From: Algoriphagus sp. PAP.12
GTDB taxonomy: Bacteria > Bacteroidota > Bacteroidia > Cytophagales > Cyclobacteriaceae
Length of the DNA stretch: 64,000 nt
Reading direction: 5' to 3'
Assembly: GCF_026652115.1 (NCBI RefSeq)
Contig: NZ_JAPPSQ010000014.1
Span: forward strand, 1 to 64,000
Positions 6,780 through 16,424 of this stretch are shown here, piece by piece. Every line of letters starts with the position of its first letter. Positions within the stretch are counted from its first letter, which is position 1. Below the pieces are notes generated by a model. It ran no database searches. It saw nothing but the letters and a program-made list of their open reading frames with translations, and was not told the origin of the DNA. Both the position numbers and the translations under genes were made by a program.

Positions 6780-8090
6780 ATGGATAACTCTTTGATAGAT
6801 AGTAATTGGTCATTTTTCAGGAAAGTTAGGTTTAGATTCGCCTTTATATACTTCATTTTATTTTTTCCTCCTCTTGATATCCTAGCAAGTGTTCCTGGGA
6901 TTAGGTGGCTTTCAAGTTCACTTTATTCTCCTCTTAATTATGTAGCCTATTTCTTAAATGATTATTTGTTTCATATTAAAGATGAACTTGTGCCTCAGGG
7001 CGGAAGTGGAGACACCAGTTTTGGTTGGGCTCTACAGTATTCTATCATTGTTGTAGCCATTTCGGGGACTGTTATTTGGACATTGTTGGATAGGAATAAG
7101 GAAGGTTACCCTAAGTTGTATTACATTTTGTGTTTGGTGGTAAGGTATAGTCTAGCCTCAATTGCTTTTGTTTATGGGATATTGAAAGTATTTGCTATGC
7201 AGATGTACTTTCCCAATCTAAGCCAATTGGCTACCCCTCTAGGAGACTATCTACCTATGAGACTTTCTTGGATGTTTATTGGATATAGTCCGATGTATCA
7301 AATTTTTTCAGGAGTTGCAGAAGTGTTGGTGGCATTGCTTCTATTTTGGAGAAGAACTGCTCTATTGGGGGCCTTATTGTCAGTTGGAGTTTTTGCCAAC
7401 GTTGCTATGCTCAATTTGAGCTATGATATTCCAGTTAAAATTTTCTCAATCAATCTGTTTATAGCGAGTTTGTTTTTGGTATGGCAGGAAAGAGAGCGAT
7501 TGTTTGCGTTTTTTCTTCAAAACAAGTCAGCGAAACCCTCCAATTTTTATAACCCGGAATTTTCCCAACCTTGGTTCAAGTACATCAGAATTGGTTTGAA
7601 GTCTGTTTTCATAATTTCTGCTTTTGGTATAGCTACTTATAATTATTATGGTTATTACAAAAGCTTTCATTCTACAGCTACCAAGGTCTTAGATCCCATT
7701 GAGCCAGGATATTACCATGTGGAGTTATTTGTGAAAAACGGAGATACAATTCCAGAAAATTTAGCAGATTCTTTGAGATGGAGGGACTTAGTTTTTGATT
7801 ACAATGGTGCAGGCAGTTTTGGAGCTGTGGATGAAGACTTTTGGATGAGATATGGGAGGGCCTATTTTGATTATAGACCAGACAGTACTTCCTCCCTTTT
7901 GGAATGGCGAAAATCGAAGTACGATTCCTTGCCATTTATCACTTTTGAAATGGAGCTGGAACCTGACGGAAGGATTAGTCTACTGGGGCTTAAGAATCAG
8001 GATTCTCTCCGAATAAGTCTTAAAAAGCTTCCGAGGCATTTTCAATTGTCTGAAAGGCAGTTTCACTGGTTGAGCGAGTCTAACAGGTAA
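6780..8090 (+). CDS. DoxX-like integral membrane protein
   Basis: From the ATG at 6780 the protein has 436 residues. The frame is open upstream to a TTG inside the terminator repeat, which is not a credible start. Several hydrophobic segments lie in the first 260 residues, including IAFVYGILKVFAMQMYFP and EVLVALLLFWRRTALLGALLSVGVFANVAML, which recall the DoxX/SURF4-like four-helix membrane fold. A soluble C-terminal part of about 130 residues (after YYGYYKSFHS) has no fold I recognise. The reaction is unknown. It seems to be a single-gene unit. Confidence 0.6.
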   Translation: MDNSLIDSNWSFFRKVRFRFAFIYFILFFPPLDILASVPGIRWLSSSLYSPLNYVAYFLNDYLFHIKDELVPQGGSGDTSFGWALQYSIIVVAISGTVIWTLLDRNKEGYPKLYYILCLVVRYSLASIAFVYGILKVFAMQMYFPNLSQLATPLGDYLPMRLSWMFIGYSPMYQIFSGVAEVLVALLLFWRRTALLGALLSVGVFANVAMLNLSYDIPVKIFSINLFIASLFLVWQERERLFAFFLQNKSAKPSNFYNPEFSQPWFKYIRIGLKSVFIISAFGIATYNYYGYYKSFHSTATKVLDPIEPGYYHVELFVKNGDTIPENLADSLRWRDLVFDYNGAGSFGAVDEDFWMRYGRAYFDYRPDSTSSLLEWRKSKYDSLPFITFEMELEPDGRISLLGLKNQDSLRISLKKLPRHFQLSERQFHWLSESNR

Positions 8091-8578
8091 ACATTTTTTA
8101 GGTTGAGGGTGTGGATTTGGCTAGTTTTTGCTAATCAAGGTATTTGCTTTATTTTTTTAAGGAATGAGTTTATAATTTTTAATTTTTTACCTTAATAACT
8201 AGTCAATTTCTTTAAAAAATAATTGATGCTAGGTATTGTGTTTCAAATTACGGAATCGAATACGTTGAAATAACTCGAATTATTTTTATTCTCTTCTAAA
8301 TTTTAATAATATGAAAATGTTCAAATTAAAATAAAATGTCATTCTCATTAATTATTAAGAAATAATAGTGCGTTTTTAATTAGTCCTTCCAAATAATAAT
8401 TTTCAGGGTTTCTAGCCCTTTTAGCTTTTTGGACAGTATTATTTTAAACAACTTCTCTCTAAACCGATCACTTTTCACCCTAAAACAAAAAATCCAAATG
8501 AAGAAAAACTGAAAAAAACATCAAAAAAAACTATTTAAATAGTTTTCCGCTTAACTATAACCTTATAAATAACCCAAA
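8091..8578 (+). other. Intergenic region upstream of the first SusC gene
   Basis: These 488 AT-rich bases contain no convincing reading frame. No exact TTTG-N19-TAnnTTTG promoter was found. A short imperfect hairpin (TTTCAGGGTTTCTAGCCCTTTTAG) at about 8400-8424 could end the upstream transcript. The length leaves room for an ECF-sigma or hybrid-regulator site, but I see none I can name. Confidence 0.4.
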
Positions 8579-11500
8579 ATGATCTATCAAAAGAAAGCGA
8601 AACGGAAGGCGATATCGTCCTTCATTTTTGTGTTTCTGCTCGTAGGTTTTTCCCAGCAGAAATTGAATGCAACCGGTACCTATTCAGGTGTGGATGAAGC
8701 TAATCTTGGCTTCATTGAGAATTCCTCTCCAGATAATTTTAAAGCCGATATAGCTGACTATGAAGAACAAACTGTCACTGGTAAAGTGGTAGACCAAAAT
8801 GGTTTGCCTTTACCGGGTGTGACTGTTTTAGAAGTAGGTACCACGAACGGTACAGCAACTGATTTGGACGGGAATTATACGATTACAGTAGCCGACGGTG
8901 CAAGTTTGTCATTCTCATTTGTGAGTTTTGAAACACAGACTATTGTAGTTGGAAATCAATCCGAAATCAATGTGACTCTTGCGGAAAACACCCAAGCCTT
9001 GGAAGAAGTTGTGGTGGTAGGGTATGGTACTCAAAAGAAGAAGGATTTGACTGGGGCGATTGTGAATGTCCAAGCTGAGGAGGTAATGAAATATAAACCT
9101 ACCAGTGTTTCGGAAATTCTTCGTACGACGGTTCCGGGTTTGACTGTGGGTTATGCCACCAATGCTCGAAATGTACCAGATTTTGAAGTTCGTGGAGATA
9201 ATTCCATCAAAGCAGATGCAGATGATGAGAGAGCTTCCAATCAGCCATTAATCGTTTTGGATGGGGTTATTTTTAGAGGTGATCTTTCTGAGATCAACCC
9301 GAATACGATTGAGAGTGTTGATGTACTAAAGGATGCTAGTGCTGCTGCAGTTTATGGTTCTCAAGCTAGTAATGGTGTTGTGATTTTTACAACAAAGAAA
9401 GGGGCCTATGGAAAGCCTCAAATTTCAGTAAGTTCTAGAATAGGATTGGTTACAGGGGCACGTCGTCAGCAAACTTACAAAGGAGGAGACGAAGTATTAA
9501 ATTGGTTGACTGATATGAACGAGTCGATTACCAATACTATCACAGAACCTTGGACAAGATTTAGAGATTATTATAGCATTGATCCACAATACCAGGATGA
9601 TTGGTTAGAAGCTAACGGAATTCCAGGTGAAACAGATCCAGAGGCAATTAACCTTGCAAGGGTTAATAATTTTGGATTTTGGGATCAGGAGCTAGAAAAT
9701 TATAAAAATGGAACTATATATGATTGGCAGGATTTCTTGTTTCATACAGGTGTGCGCCAAGACTATGATATTAGTGTTTCTGGTAGGTCCGAAAGAGTCT
9801 CTTATTATTATTCATTAGGGTATAGTGATAGGGAATCTGTAAGAATCGGAGACACATTTCAGTCAATTACCTCCCGTTTAAATCTTGATGTTAATATTGC
9901 TGAATTCGTCAGTATTGGAGCAAATGCGCAGTTTACTTTTCAAGATGAAGGGAATCAACCAATCGATAATGGAGGCTATCGAGTTTACTCTCCTTATGAT
10001 CAGCCTTGGTTGAATGGGATGCCGCGTACGCGTGAAAATTTAACTGATCAAAGTGCAGGATCAAACATTTCCAACCCTTATCAGGAGCCTTCTTGGAATA
10101 CAAGGAAGTATACTAGATTCATGATCAACCCTACTTTGTATGCGAACTTCACTTTGCCGTTGGGTTTTACATTAAGAACAGATTACACACCTCGGTTTGA
10201 CCTTTATAAAAGATTTGATTTTGATGCGGCGGGTAATCCTCAACAAGCTGTGGATGCAGCCGAAAGGAGATATAATGATTCGTTTTCTTGGCAGTCTAAC
10301 ACTGTGTTGAATTGGAGCAAAGTTATCGGAAAACACTCTATCAACTTCACAGGATTGTATAATGCTGAACAAAACAAGTTCTGGGAAACTAGGGCTATGA
10401 CTAATAATTTTAATCCAACAGCGGCTTTAGGATACCATGCGATTCAATTAGGGCTTAATCCAACCGAATCCTCCTCTGATGAAGTGAATTCGCGAATCGG
10501 GATTATGGGAAGAGTTAATTACGGTTATGATGATCGATTCAATTTCTCAGTTTCCGTCAGAAGAGATGGTTACTCTCGATTTGGAGCTGATAATCTATGG
10601 GCAAATTTCCCTTCTTTCTCGGCAGCTTGGACCCTTTCCAATGAGGATTTTATGGCTGACAACAAAACGTTTAGCTATTTGAAATTGAGGTTAAGTTATG
10701 GTGTAAATGGTAACAGTAGTGGTTTGGAAGCTTACAATGCCTACGCACGATTGAGTAATGGACTTTACCTTAATTACAATGGTGGATATATCGCCACTCC
10801 ATATACTGAAATAACACGTATTGCCAATCCATTGCTTTCATGGGAAAAAACATCTGCATATAACCTAGGTATTGATTATGGATTCTTTGATGGAAGATTG
10901 AGTGGATCATTGGATGTTTATACTTCTGAGACTAACGATCTACTTTTGGATCAAAAACTCCCAGACCTTACGGGTTTTGGTTCAATCAAAACCAACATTG
11001 GATCATTAAAGAATACTGGCTTTGACTTAGGAATTAATTCAATCAATATTTCCAAACCAAATTTCATTTGGAACTCCACATTTAACATAACCTATAGGCA
11101 AAACAAAATTACCACTTTGGGTAATGAGCCAGTTGACACAGGTGAAGGATTAAAAGAGCCTGATGATTTGCAAAATGGATGGTTTATAGGTGAAAATAAA
11201 GATATCATCTGGGATTGGGAATTAGACGGCGTGTACCAAATTGGTGAAGAAGCTGAAGCCGCAGTTTATGGACTGTATCCGGGTGACTTCAGATTCGTGG
11301 ATCAAGATGGGGACGGAGACATTGATATCGATGATAAAATTTTTCAAGGCCTAAGTAATAATCCTTGGTATGTGACTTTCCGAAATGATTTCGAAATCCA
11401 CGGATTTGATTTGGGATTGGTCTTTTTGGCTAAAATGGGGTATAAAGGTGGTACAACAGAGCCATTTAACAATTCGCAGCAATATATCAAAAACCATAAC

Positions 11501-11803
11501 TGGTATACCATTCCTTACTGGACACCACTTAATGGTGAAAATAATTTTGCAAGAATCAATTCCATCAATTTGGGTGGAGGAAATGCATGGATGAGCAGGT
11601 CATATTTGCGACTTCAAAATGTGTCATTAGGGTATAGTCTTCCTGCTCACATTTTAGAACAGATAAATGCTACAAGGGTTCGATTGGCCTTGAATATTGA
11701 AAATGTTGCTGTTTTTACGGGTTGGCATAAAAGCCTGGGAGATCCTGAATCTTCCAGAGAAATGCCAAGAACTTATTCTTTGAGTTTAGATTTCACTTTC
11801 TAA
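8579..11803 (+). CDS. SusC/RagA-family TonB-dependent receptor
   Basis: This 1074-residue protein has an N-terminal hydrophobic signal (about 11-30) and a carboxypeptidase-regulatory-like beta domain at about 65-135 (VTGKVVDQNGLPLPGVTV). The TonB-box/plug start EEVVVVGYGTQKKKDLTGAI is at about 142-161, and YGSQASNGVVIFTTKKG ends the plug. A 22-strand barrel should follow, closing with a terminal phenylalanine. An acidic DQDGDGDIDIDD segment typical of SusC lies in the C-terminal third. It should import an oligosaccharide or glycoconjugate with the SusD partner 25 bases downstream. The N-terminal extension between signal and domain is longer than usual. Confidence 0.95.
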   Translation: MIYQKKAKRKAISSFIFVFLLVGFSQQKLNATGTYSGVDEANLGFIENSSPDNFKADIADYEEQTVTGKVVDQNGLPLPGVTVLEVGTTNGTATDLDGNYTITVADGASLSFSFVSFETQTIVVGNQSEINVTLAENTQALEEVVVVGYGTQKKKDLTGAIVNVQAEEVMKYKPTSVSEILRTTVPGLTVGYATNARNVPDFEVRGDNSIKADADDERASNQPLIVLDGVIFRGDLSEINPNTIESVDVLKDASAAAVYGSQASNGVVIFTTKKGAYGKPQISVSSRIGLVTGARRQQTYKGGDEVLNWLTDMNESITNTITEPWTRFRDYYSIDPQYQDDWLEANGIPGETDPEAINLARVNNFGFWDQELENYKNGTIYDWQDFLFHTGVRQDYDISVSGRSERVSYYYSLGYSDRESVRIGDTFQSITSRLNLDVNIAEFVSIGANAQFTFQDEGNQPIDNGGYRVYSPYDQPWLNGMPRTRENLTDQSAGSNISNPYQEPSWNTRKYTRFMINPTLYANFTLPLGFTLRTDYTPRFDLYKRFDFDAAGNPQQAVDAAERRYNDSFSWQSNTVLNWSKVIGKHSINFTGLYNAEQNKFWETRAMTNNFNPTAALGYHAIQLGLNPTESSSDEVNSRIGIMGRVNYGYDDRFNFSVSVRRDGYSRFGADNLWANFPSFSAAWTLSNEDFMADNKTFSYLKLRLSYGVNGNSSGLEAYNAYARLSNGLYLNYNGGYIATPYTEITRIANPLLSWEKTSAYNLGIDYGFFDGRLSGSLDVYTSETNDLLLDQKLPDLTGFGSIKTNIGSLKNTGFDLGINSINISKPNFIWNSTFNITYRQNKITTLGNEPVDTGEGLKEPDDLQNGWFIGENKDIIWDWELDGVYQIGEEAEAAVYGLYPGDFRFVDQDGDGDIDIDDKIFQGLSNNPWYVTFRNDFEIHGFDLGLVFLAKMGYKGGTTEPFNNSQQYIKNHNWYTIPYWTPLNGENNFARINSINLGGGNAWMSRSYLRLQNVSLGYSLPAHILEQINATRVRLALNIENVAVFTGWHKSLGDPESSREMPRTYSLSLDFTF

Positions 11804-11828
11804 CATAAACCCAAAAAATTGAAAAAAA

Positions 11829-13853
11829 ATGAAGACCAGATATATAAATACAAAACTATTAATGCTTTTGATGGTGATGGTTTCGTTTTCCTGCCAAGAA
11901 GATTTTTTGGAGGAAAAGCCATTGTCATTTTTAAGTCCTGACAATACCTATAATGATGCCGCAGGTTTGCAAACCGCTTTAGATGCGGCACTATTAGGTG
12001 TGATGAGTCAATGGAATGGTGATACTAGAGAATTGATGTTCAATAGTAATATGAGTGATGCTTCTGTAGTTTCTGCAACTGATAAGCCTGACGCGTTCGT
12101 TGATTTGAGAGTGTACGCTACTCCTACGAATAGTCGAAATAATGACGCCGGAAGGGCAAGGTCTTTTTATGCTGATAACTACAATCATATCAAAAAAGCA
12201 AATACGGTAATTGATTTTATAGATAATCCTGATTGGGATGGAGGGACCAATAATGCAGAGAGAAATCACATTTTAGGAACAGCATACTTTCTAAGAGCAT
12301 TTTTCTATCTCCAATTGACAATGGATTTTGGAAATGTAGCCTTTCCATTGACCGTAGCAGCAGAGGCAAAAAGAGATTTTAAAGCCTTTAATATGCAGGG
12401 GATTTGGGATCAAATGATTGAGGATTTGGAATACGCAGTTGAGCATATGAAACCAAAAAGTGCTTTGGCTTTGGGCCAACCCCCAAAAGATGCCGCGAGA
12501 ATTCTTTTAGCGAAGTATTACATGCTAAATACACGTTTTGCTGATGCAGAGGAATTGATGAATGATGTGATTAATGGTGGAGAGTCAGTTTTATTTACAG
12601 ACGCTATGATTCCTTCGGGTGTGACTGAAGTGGAGGTTGCAAACACCAATAATCCTAATACTGGAAATCCATTACCGGGAAGAAGTGGATTTGCTTCGGC
12701 AGATGCAGTGAATTATTTACATATGGAAAAGGATAACCAGAAGCTTACTAATCCTGAAGGCATTTGGTACATAGTCAACGCTCCTTTTGTGTTGGGTACT
12801 CAAGGTCAGGCTGCTAGAATTCGTGCATGGGGACCAAACTTTGTAAGTACCAATTTAGGTGTTTGGGAACCAGGAACCACTAGGACTGGAACTGATGTCC
12901 AGCAGTCAACCAGTGACGAAAGAGGTAGAATGATGAAAAAGTGGGGTAGAAGCCAAGGCTTTGCGAGACCTACCAATTATTCTCAATATGAAATTTGGAA
13001 TTACGATGGGGTGGTAGATGAGCAAGATTATCGCCACAAGGATCTCAATTGGTTCGAAATGAGCGATATCGTATATGATAACCCTTCATTAGAAGAGGAT
13101 GGTAGTCCTTATTATTTGAAGCCATTGCAGCTATATGATGACGATGGAAATTTGACTTGTTTAGATACGATCCGTTGTTGGTTTGGTTATCCACGATATA
13201 AATTTTATGCAGTTAATCAGCAGAGTAGACCAGATAGACAAGATGGGGGTAGAATGAATATGTATGTAATGAGAATAGCTGAAGCTTATTTGGTAAGAGC
13301 AGAAGCAAGGTTCTGGCAAGGAGATTATGCAGGAACTGCAGACGATATTAATATGATCAGAAGTAGAGCCAATGCCATGACAATGTACACTGTAGGAGAT
13401 GTGATGACAGATGGAATCGGGGCTGTATTGGATGAAAGAAATAGAGAGCTTTTCGGTGAGGAATATAGACACGATGAACTAGTTCGAGTTTCAGTCATTC
13501 TAGCCAAGACAGGGCAGGCTGCGTATAACGGAAAATCTTATTCTATTTCAGGCAATGATATTGAAGTTTCTCTTTCCTCCAACAGTTTCTATTATGATAG
13601 AATGATGGAGAAAAACAACTTCTTCAGAGATGAAGTGCCTTGGGCTACCTATAACACCACGAAATATACCATGGATCCAAAACATATTTTTTGGCCTGTG
13701 TATCAGCCATATATTGTAGGTAATGTAGGAGCAGTGTTAAATCAGACCACTGGGTATAACGGTGCTGAATCAAATATTGAACCTCTTACCCATGTGGTGC
13801 AGCCGGCAGGTATTCCAAATATTGACCCGATGGAGGCACTCAACCAAGATTAA
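11829..13853 (+). CDS. SusD/RagB-family surface glycan-binding lipoprotein
   Basis: This 674-residue lipoprotein has a signal peptide ending in a lipobox (VSFSC, Cys at about 22), followed by FLEEKPLSF. TPR-like helical motifs follow (AERNHILGTAYFLRAFFYLQLTMDFGNVAFP), and a C-terminal region contains RIAEAYLVRAEARFWQGDY and RNRELFGEEYRHDEL. These are hallmarks of SusD. It is longer than the typical 500-600 residues, with an insertion around residues 280-420. It caps the SusC barrel and selects the substrate. Confidence 0.93.
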   Translation: MKTRYINTKLLMLLMVMVSFSCQEDFLEEKPLSFLSPDNTYNDAAGLQTALDAALLGVMSQWNGDTRELMFNSNMSDASVVSATDKPDAFVDLRVYATPTNSRNNDAGRARSFYADNYNHIKKANTVIDFIDNPDWDGGTNNAERNHILGTAYFLRAFFYLQLTMDFGNVAFPLTVAAEAKRDFKAFNMQGIWDQMIEDLEYAVEHMKPKSALALGQPPKDAARILLAKYYMLNTRFADAEELMNDVINGGESVLFTDAMIPSGVTEVEVANTNNPNTGNPLPGRSGFASADAVNYLHMEKDNQKLTNPEGIWYIVNAPFVLGTQGQAARIRAWGPNFVSTNLGVWEPGTTRTGTDVQQSTSDERGRMMKKWGRSQGFARPTNYSQYEIWNYDGVVDEQDYRHKDLNWFEMSDIVYDNPSLEEDGSPYYLKPLQLYDDDGNLTCLDTIRCWFGYPRYKFYAVNQQSRPDRQDGGRMNMYVMRIAEAYLVRAEARFWQGDYAGTADDINMIRSRANAMTMYTVGDVMTDGIGAVLDERNRELFGEEYRHDELVRVSVILAKTGQAAYNGKSYSISGNDIEVSLSSNSFYYDRMMEKNNFFRDEVPWATYNTTKYTMDPKHIFWPVYQPYIVGNVGAVLNQTTGYNGAESNIEPLTHVVQPAGIPNIDPMEALNQD

Positions 13854-13896
13854 ATTAAAATCAGTTTTCAAACTTAAACCCACAAACATCCCTTCA

Positions 13897-15240
13897 ATGA
13901 AAAATGACGATTCAAGAAGATCATTTATTAAAAAATCTGTGGTAGCTGGGACTGCGGCGATGGTCGCTCCCACCATCATTCCCTCAAAGGCTTTTGGAGC
14001 CAATGATAGGATCAATGCCGCAGTTTTAGGACTAAATGGTCGAGGCAAAAGCCATGTTCAAGGCTTTATGGCTCAAGATAATGTAGAGATCACGCACATA
14101 TGTGATCCAGATATGAATATCCTTAAAGAGAGGCAAAAAGATATCAAGGATAAGTACGGAAAAGATGTTGCTCTAGAGCAGGATATCAGAAGGATCATCG
14201 ATAATAAAGACATCGATGTGATTAGTCTTGCTACTCCCAACCATTGGCATGCATTGGCTACCATTTGGGCTTGCCAAGCTGGTAAAGACGTCTATGTAGA
14301 AAAGCCGGGCTCTCATAATATTTCCGAAGGCCGAAAAATGGTGGAAGCCGCCAATAAATATGATCGAATAGTCCAGCATGGGGTTCAATTGAGAAGTTCA
14401 CCAGCAGTGCAGGAAGCGGTTCAATTAATGAGAGATGGCTACATCGGTCGAGTTTATATGGCAAGAGGCTTGGTGTTTAGAATGAGAGGTGATATTGGAG
14501 ATAAGGGATTTTCTCCAATTCCGGAAGGATTGGATTATGACCTTTGGACTGGGCCTGCACCTAAAAGACCGTTTACTCATAACCTTGTTCACTATAATTG
14601 GCACTGGCATTGGGATTATGGAAATGGTGATGTAGGTAACCAAGGTATCCACGAAACAGATCTTTGTATGTGGGGGTTGGATGTTGGCTTCCCTACTCAG
14701 ATTACTTCCATGGGTGGAAAATACCTTTGGAATGACTGTAAGGAAGTTCCAGAGGTATTGACTTCTATCTACAACTATCCAGATGAAGATAAAATTATCC
14801 AATTCGAAGTTCGTCCTTGGTATACCAATAGAGAGGATGGGGCAACTGTTGGTAATATTTTCTATGGTGATAAAGGGTATATCGTTATCGATGGATATGA
14901 TAAGTATCAATCATATTTAGGTAATGATAGAACTCCTGGTAAATCTGGGGATGATGGAAATGCAGCAGCATCCGGAATCGATCGTGGAGCAGGTGGTACT
15001 GATGGTCACTTCGCCAACTTTATCGAGGCTGTAAGAAAGCATGATAGGTCTATTTTGAATGGCCCAGTAGAGACAGCTCATTTATCTTCTGGATTGGCTC
15101 ACTTGGGTAATATCGCGTATCGACTGGGTAGAGTTTTGAACTTTAATCCAAGTTCAGAAACCTTCATCAATGATGAGGAAGCTGATGCGATGTTGACCAG
15201 AAATTACAGGCCCGGATTTGAGGTTCCTGATATCGTTTAA
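13897..15240 (+). CDS. Tat-exported Gfo/Idh/MocA-family oxidoreductase
   Basis: The ATG at 13897 gives 447 residues. It begins with a Tat signal (SRRSFIKKS followed by a hydrophobic stretch ending near KAFGA), so the frame's earlier upstream codons are not used. The NAD(P)-binding fold follows (INAAVLGLNGRGKSHVQG at about 39-56), then the family's EKPGSHNISEGRKM motif near 135 and a C-terminal sugar-binding domain with conserved histidines (HWHWDYGNGDVGNQGIHETD). Export with a bound cofactor suggests periplasmic sugar oxidation or nicotinamide-assisted chemistry. It is in line with the SusCD genes and 43 bases after susD. Confidence 0.9.
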   Translation: MKNDDSRRSFIKKSVVAGTAAMVAPTIIPSKAFGANDRINAAVLGLNGRGKSHVQGFMAQDNVEITHICDPDMNILKERQKDIKDKYGKDVALEQDIRRIIDNKDIDVISLATPNHWHALATIWACQAGKDVYVEKPGSHNISEGRKMVEAANKYDRIVQHGVQLRSSPAVQEAVQLMRDGYIGRVYMARGLVFRMRGDIGDKGFSPIPEGLDYDLWTGPAPKRPFTHNLVHYNWHWHWDYGNGDVGNQGIHETDLCMWGLDVGFPTQITSMGGKYLWNDCKEVPEVLTSIYNYPDEDKIIQFEVRPWYTNREDGATVGNIFYGDKGYIVIDGYDKYQSYLGNDRTPGKSGDDGNAAASGIDRGAGGTDGHFANFIEAVRKHDRSILNGPVETAHLSSGLAHLGNIAYRLGRVLNFNPSSETFINDEEADAMLTRNYRPGFEVPDIV

Positions 15241-15277
15241 AAATATCTGTTAATCTCAATTTTAATATTTGTTGGAG

Positions 15278-15297
15278 CCTGTCAATTATTTGACAGG
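15278..15297 (+). terminator. Small hairpin between oxidoreductase and DUF6807 genes
   Basis: CCTGTCA and TGACAGG form a 7-bp stem around ATTATT, followed by only three T. It may be a weak terminator or a processing hairpin within the operon. Confidence 0.4.
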
Positions 15298-15330
15298 TTT
15301 CAACCTTTAAATTCTAATGAATTAATCAAT

Positions 15331-16356
15331 ATGAAGAAATTAATGATTGCCATGGGCTTTTTCTTGGTCGGAGGAATCACAGGATTTGCTCAGGAGAATA
15401 TTGAAATCAAAGTAAATGAAGCGGAAAAGAAAGTTGATGTAATTGTAGATAATCAACTTTTTACTTCCTACATCTACCCTAGTACCATCAAAAAGCCGGT
15501 TTTGTGGCCTGTTATTTCCCCTGAAGGCAACGTACTGACTAGAAGTTACCCGATGGAAAACAAAGCAGGAGATAGAACCGATCACCCGCATCACGTTGGG
15601 ATTTGGTTTAATTATGGTGATGTGAATGGGTTAGATTTTTGGAACAATTCAGATGCTATCCCTGCAGAAGAAAGGTCCAAATTCGGAACCATTTACCACC
15701 AATCTTTGGGTAAGGTGAAGGATGGAAAAGGTAAGGCCAGTTTTGAAACTGAATCACTTTGGAAGGCTCCAGATAATACCTCTCTGCTAAGCGAAAAGAC
15801 AATTTTCAGCTTTCAAGCTAAAGAGGGTCTTCGTATTATTGACAGAAAGACTACTTTGACAGCATTGGTAGATGAAGTTGACTTTACAGATAACAAAGAA
15901 GGGATGTATGCAATCAGAGTCGCTAGAGAGCTTGAATTGCCATCTGATAAGCCCACCGAATTAATGGATTCTCATGGAGTAGTCACAAAGGTTGCCAAAA
16001 TGGATAATACCTATGTCAAAGGGGACTACAGAAGCTCAGAAGGAATCGAAGGTGGTGATGTTTGGGGCACAAGAGCTACATGGATGAAGCTTGGAAGTGA
16101 AATCAATGGTGAAGATGTTTCTTTGGTGATAGTGGATCATCCAAAAAATGTCGGGTATCCAACCTATTGGCACGCTAGGGATTATGGCCTGTTTGCGGCA
16201 AATCCATTGGGACAAAAAGTCTTTTCAGAAGGTAAAGAAGAATTGAATTACAGCCTCAAAAAAGGTCAGTCAGTAACCTTTAATTATCGTATGATTATAG
16301 CCTCTTCTGATTTGACAGATGAAGAAATCAACCAATTGGTAAAAGATTTCAAATAA
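15331..16356 (+). CDS. Secreted DUF6807 (PmoA-like) protein
   Basis: This 341-residue protein has a signal peptide ending at GFAQ (about residue 21). It belongs to the family often called PmoA-like or DUF6807: LFTSYIYPSTIKKPVLWPVISPEG, then DHPHHVGIWFNYGDVNGLDFW, with conserved histidines, and later HPKNVGYPTYWHARDYGLFAANPLG. The fold is related to galactose-mutarotase-like beta sandwiches. The link to methane monooxygenase in some databases is a naming artefact. Members commonly sit beside Gfo/Idh/MocA and SusCD genes, as here, so a carbohydrate-processing role is likely though the reaction is unknown. Confidence 0.8.
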   Translation: MKKLMIAMGFFLVGGITGFAQENIEIKVNEAEKKVDVIVDNQLFTSYIYPSTIKKPVLWPVISPEGNVLTRSYPMENKAGDRTDHPHHVGIWFNYGDVNGLDFWNNSDAIPAEERSKFGTIYHQSLGKVKDGKGKASFETESLWKAPDNTSLLSEKTIFSFQAKEGLRIIDRKTTLTALVDEVDFTDNKEGMYAIRVARELELPSDKPTELMDSHGVVTKVAKMDNTYVKGDYRSSEGIEGGDVWGTRATWMKLGSEINGEDVSLVIVDHPKNVGYPTYWHARDYGLFAANPLGQKVFSEGKEELNYSLKKGQSVTFNYRMIIASSDLTDEEINQLVKDFK

Positions 16357-16387
16357 AACTCAGACATTATTGAGTTCTGAATAGGAG

Positions 16388-16420
16388 AAGTGGTTTTTAG
16401 TATTCTAAAAACCACTTTTT
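16388..16420. terminator. Bidirectional terminator between convergent genes
   Basis: AAGTGGTTTTTAG and CTAAAAACCACTT form a long stem with T runs on both strands, placed between the rightward DUF6807 gene and the leftward BrkB-like gene. Confidence 0.85.
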
Positions 16421-16424
16421 GGTT

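Noticed and set aside
14425-14910. Minus-strand frame of 161 codons within the oxidoreductase gene
   Set aside because: It is antisense to conserved domain sequence and has no coherent motif.
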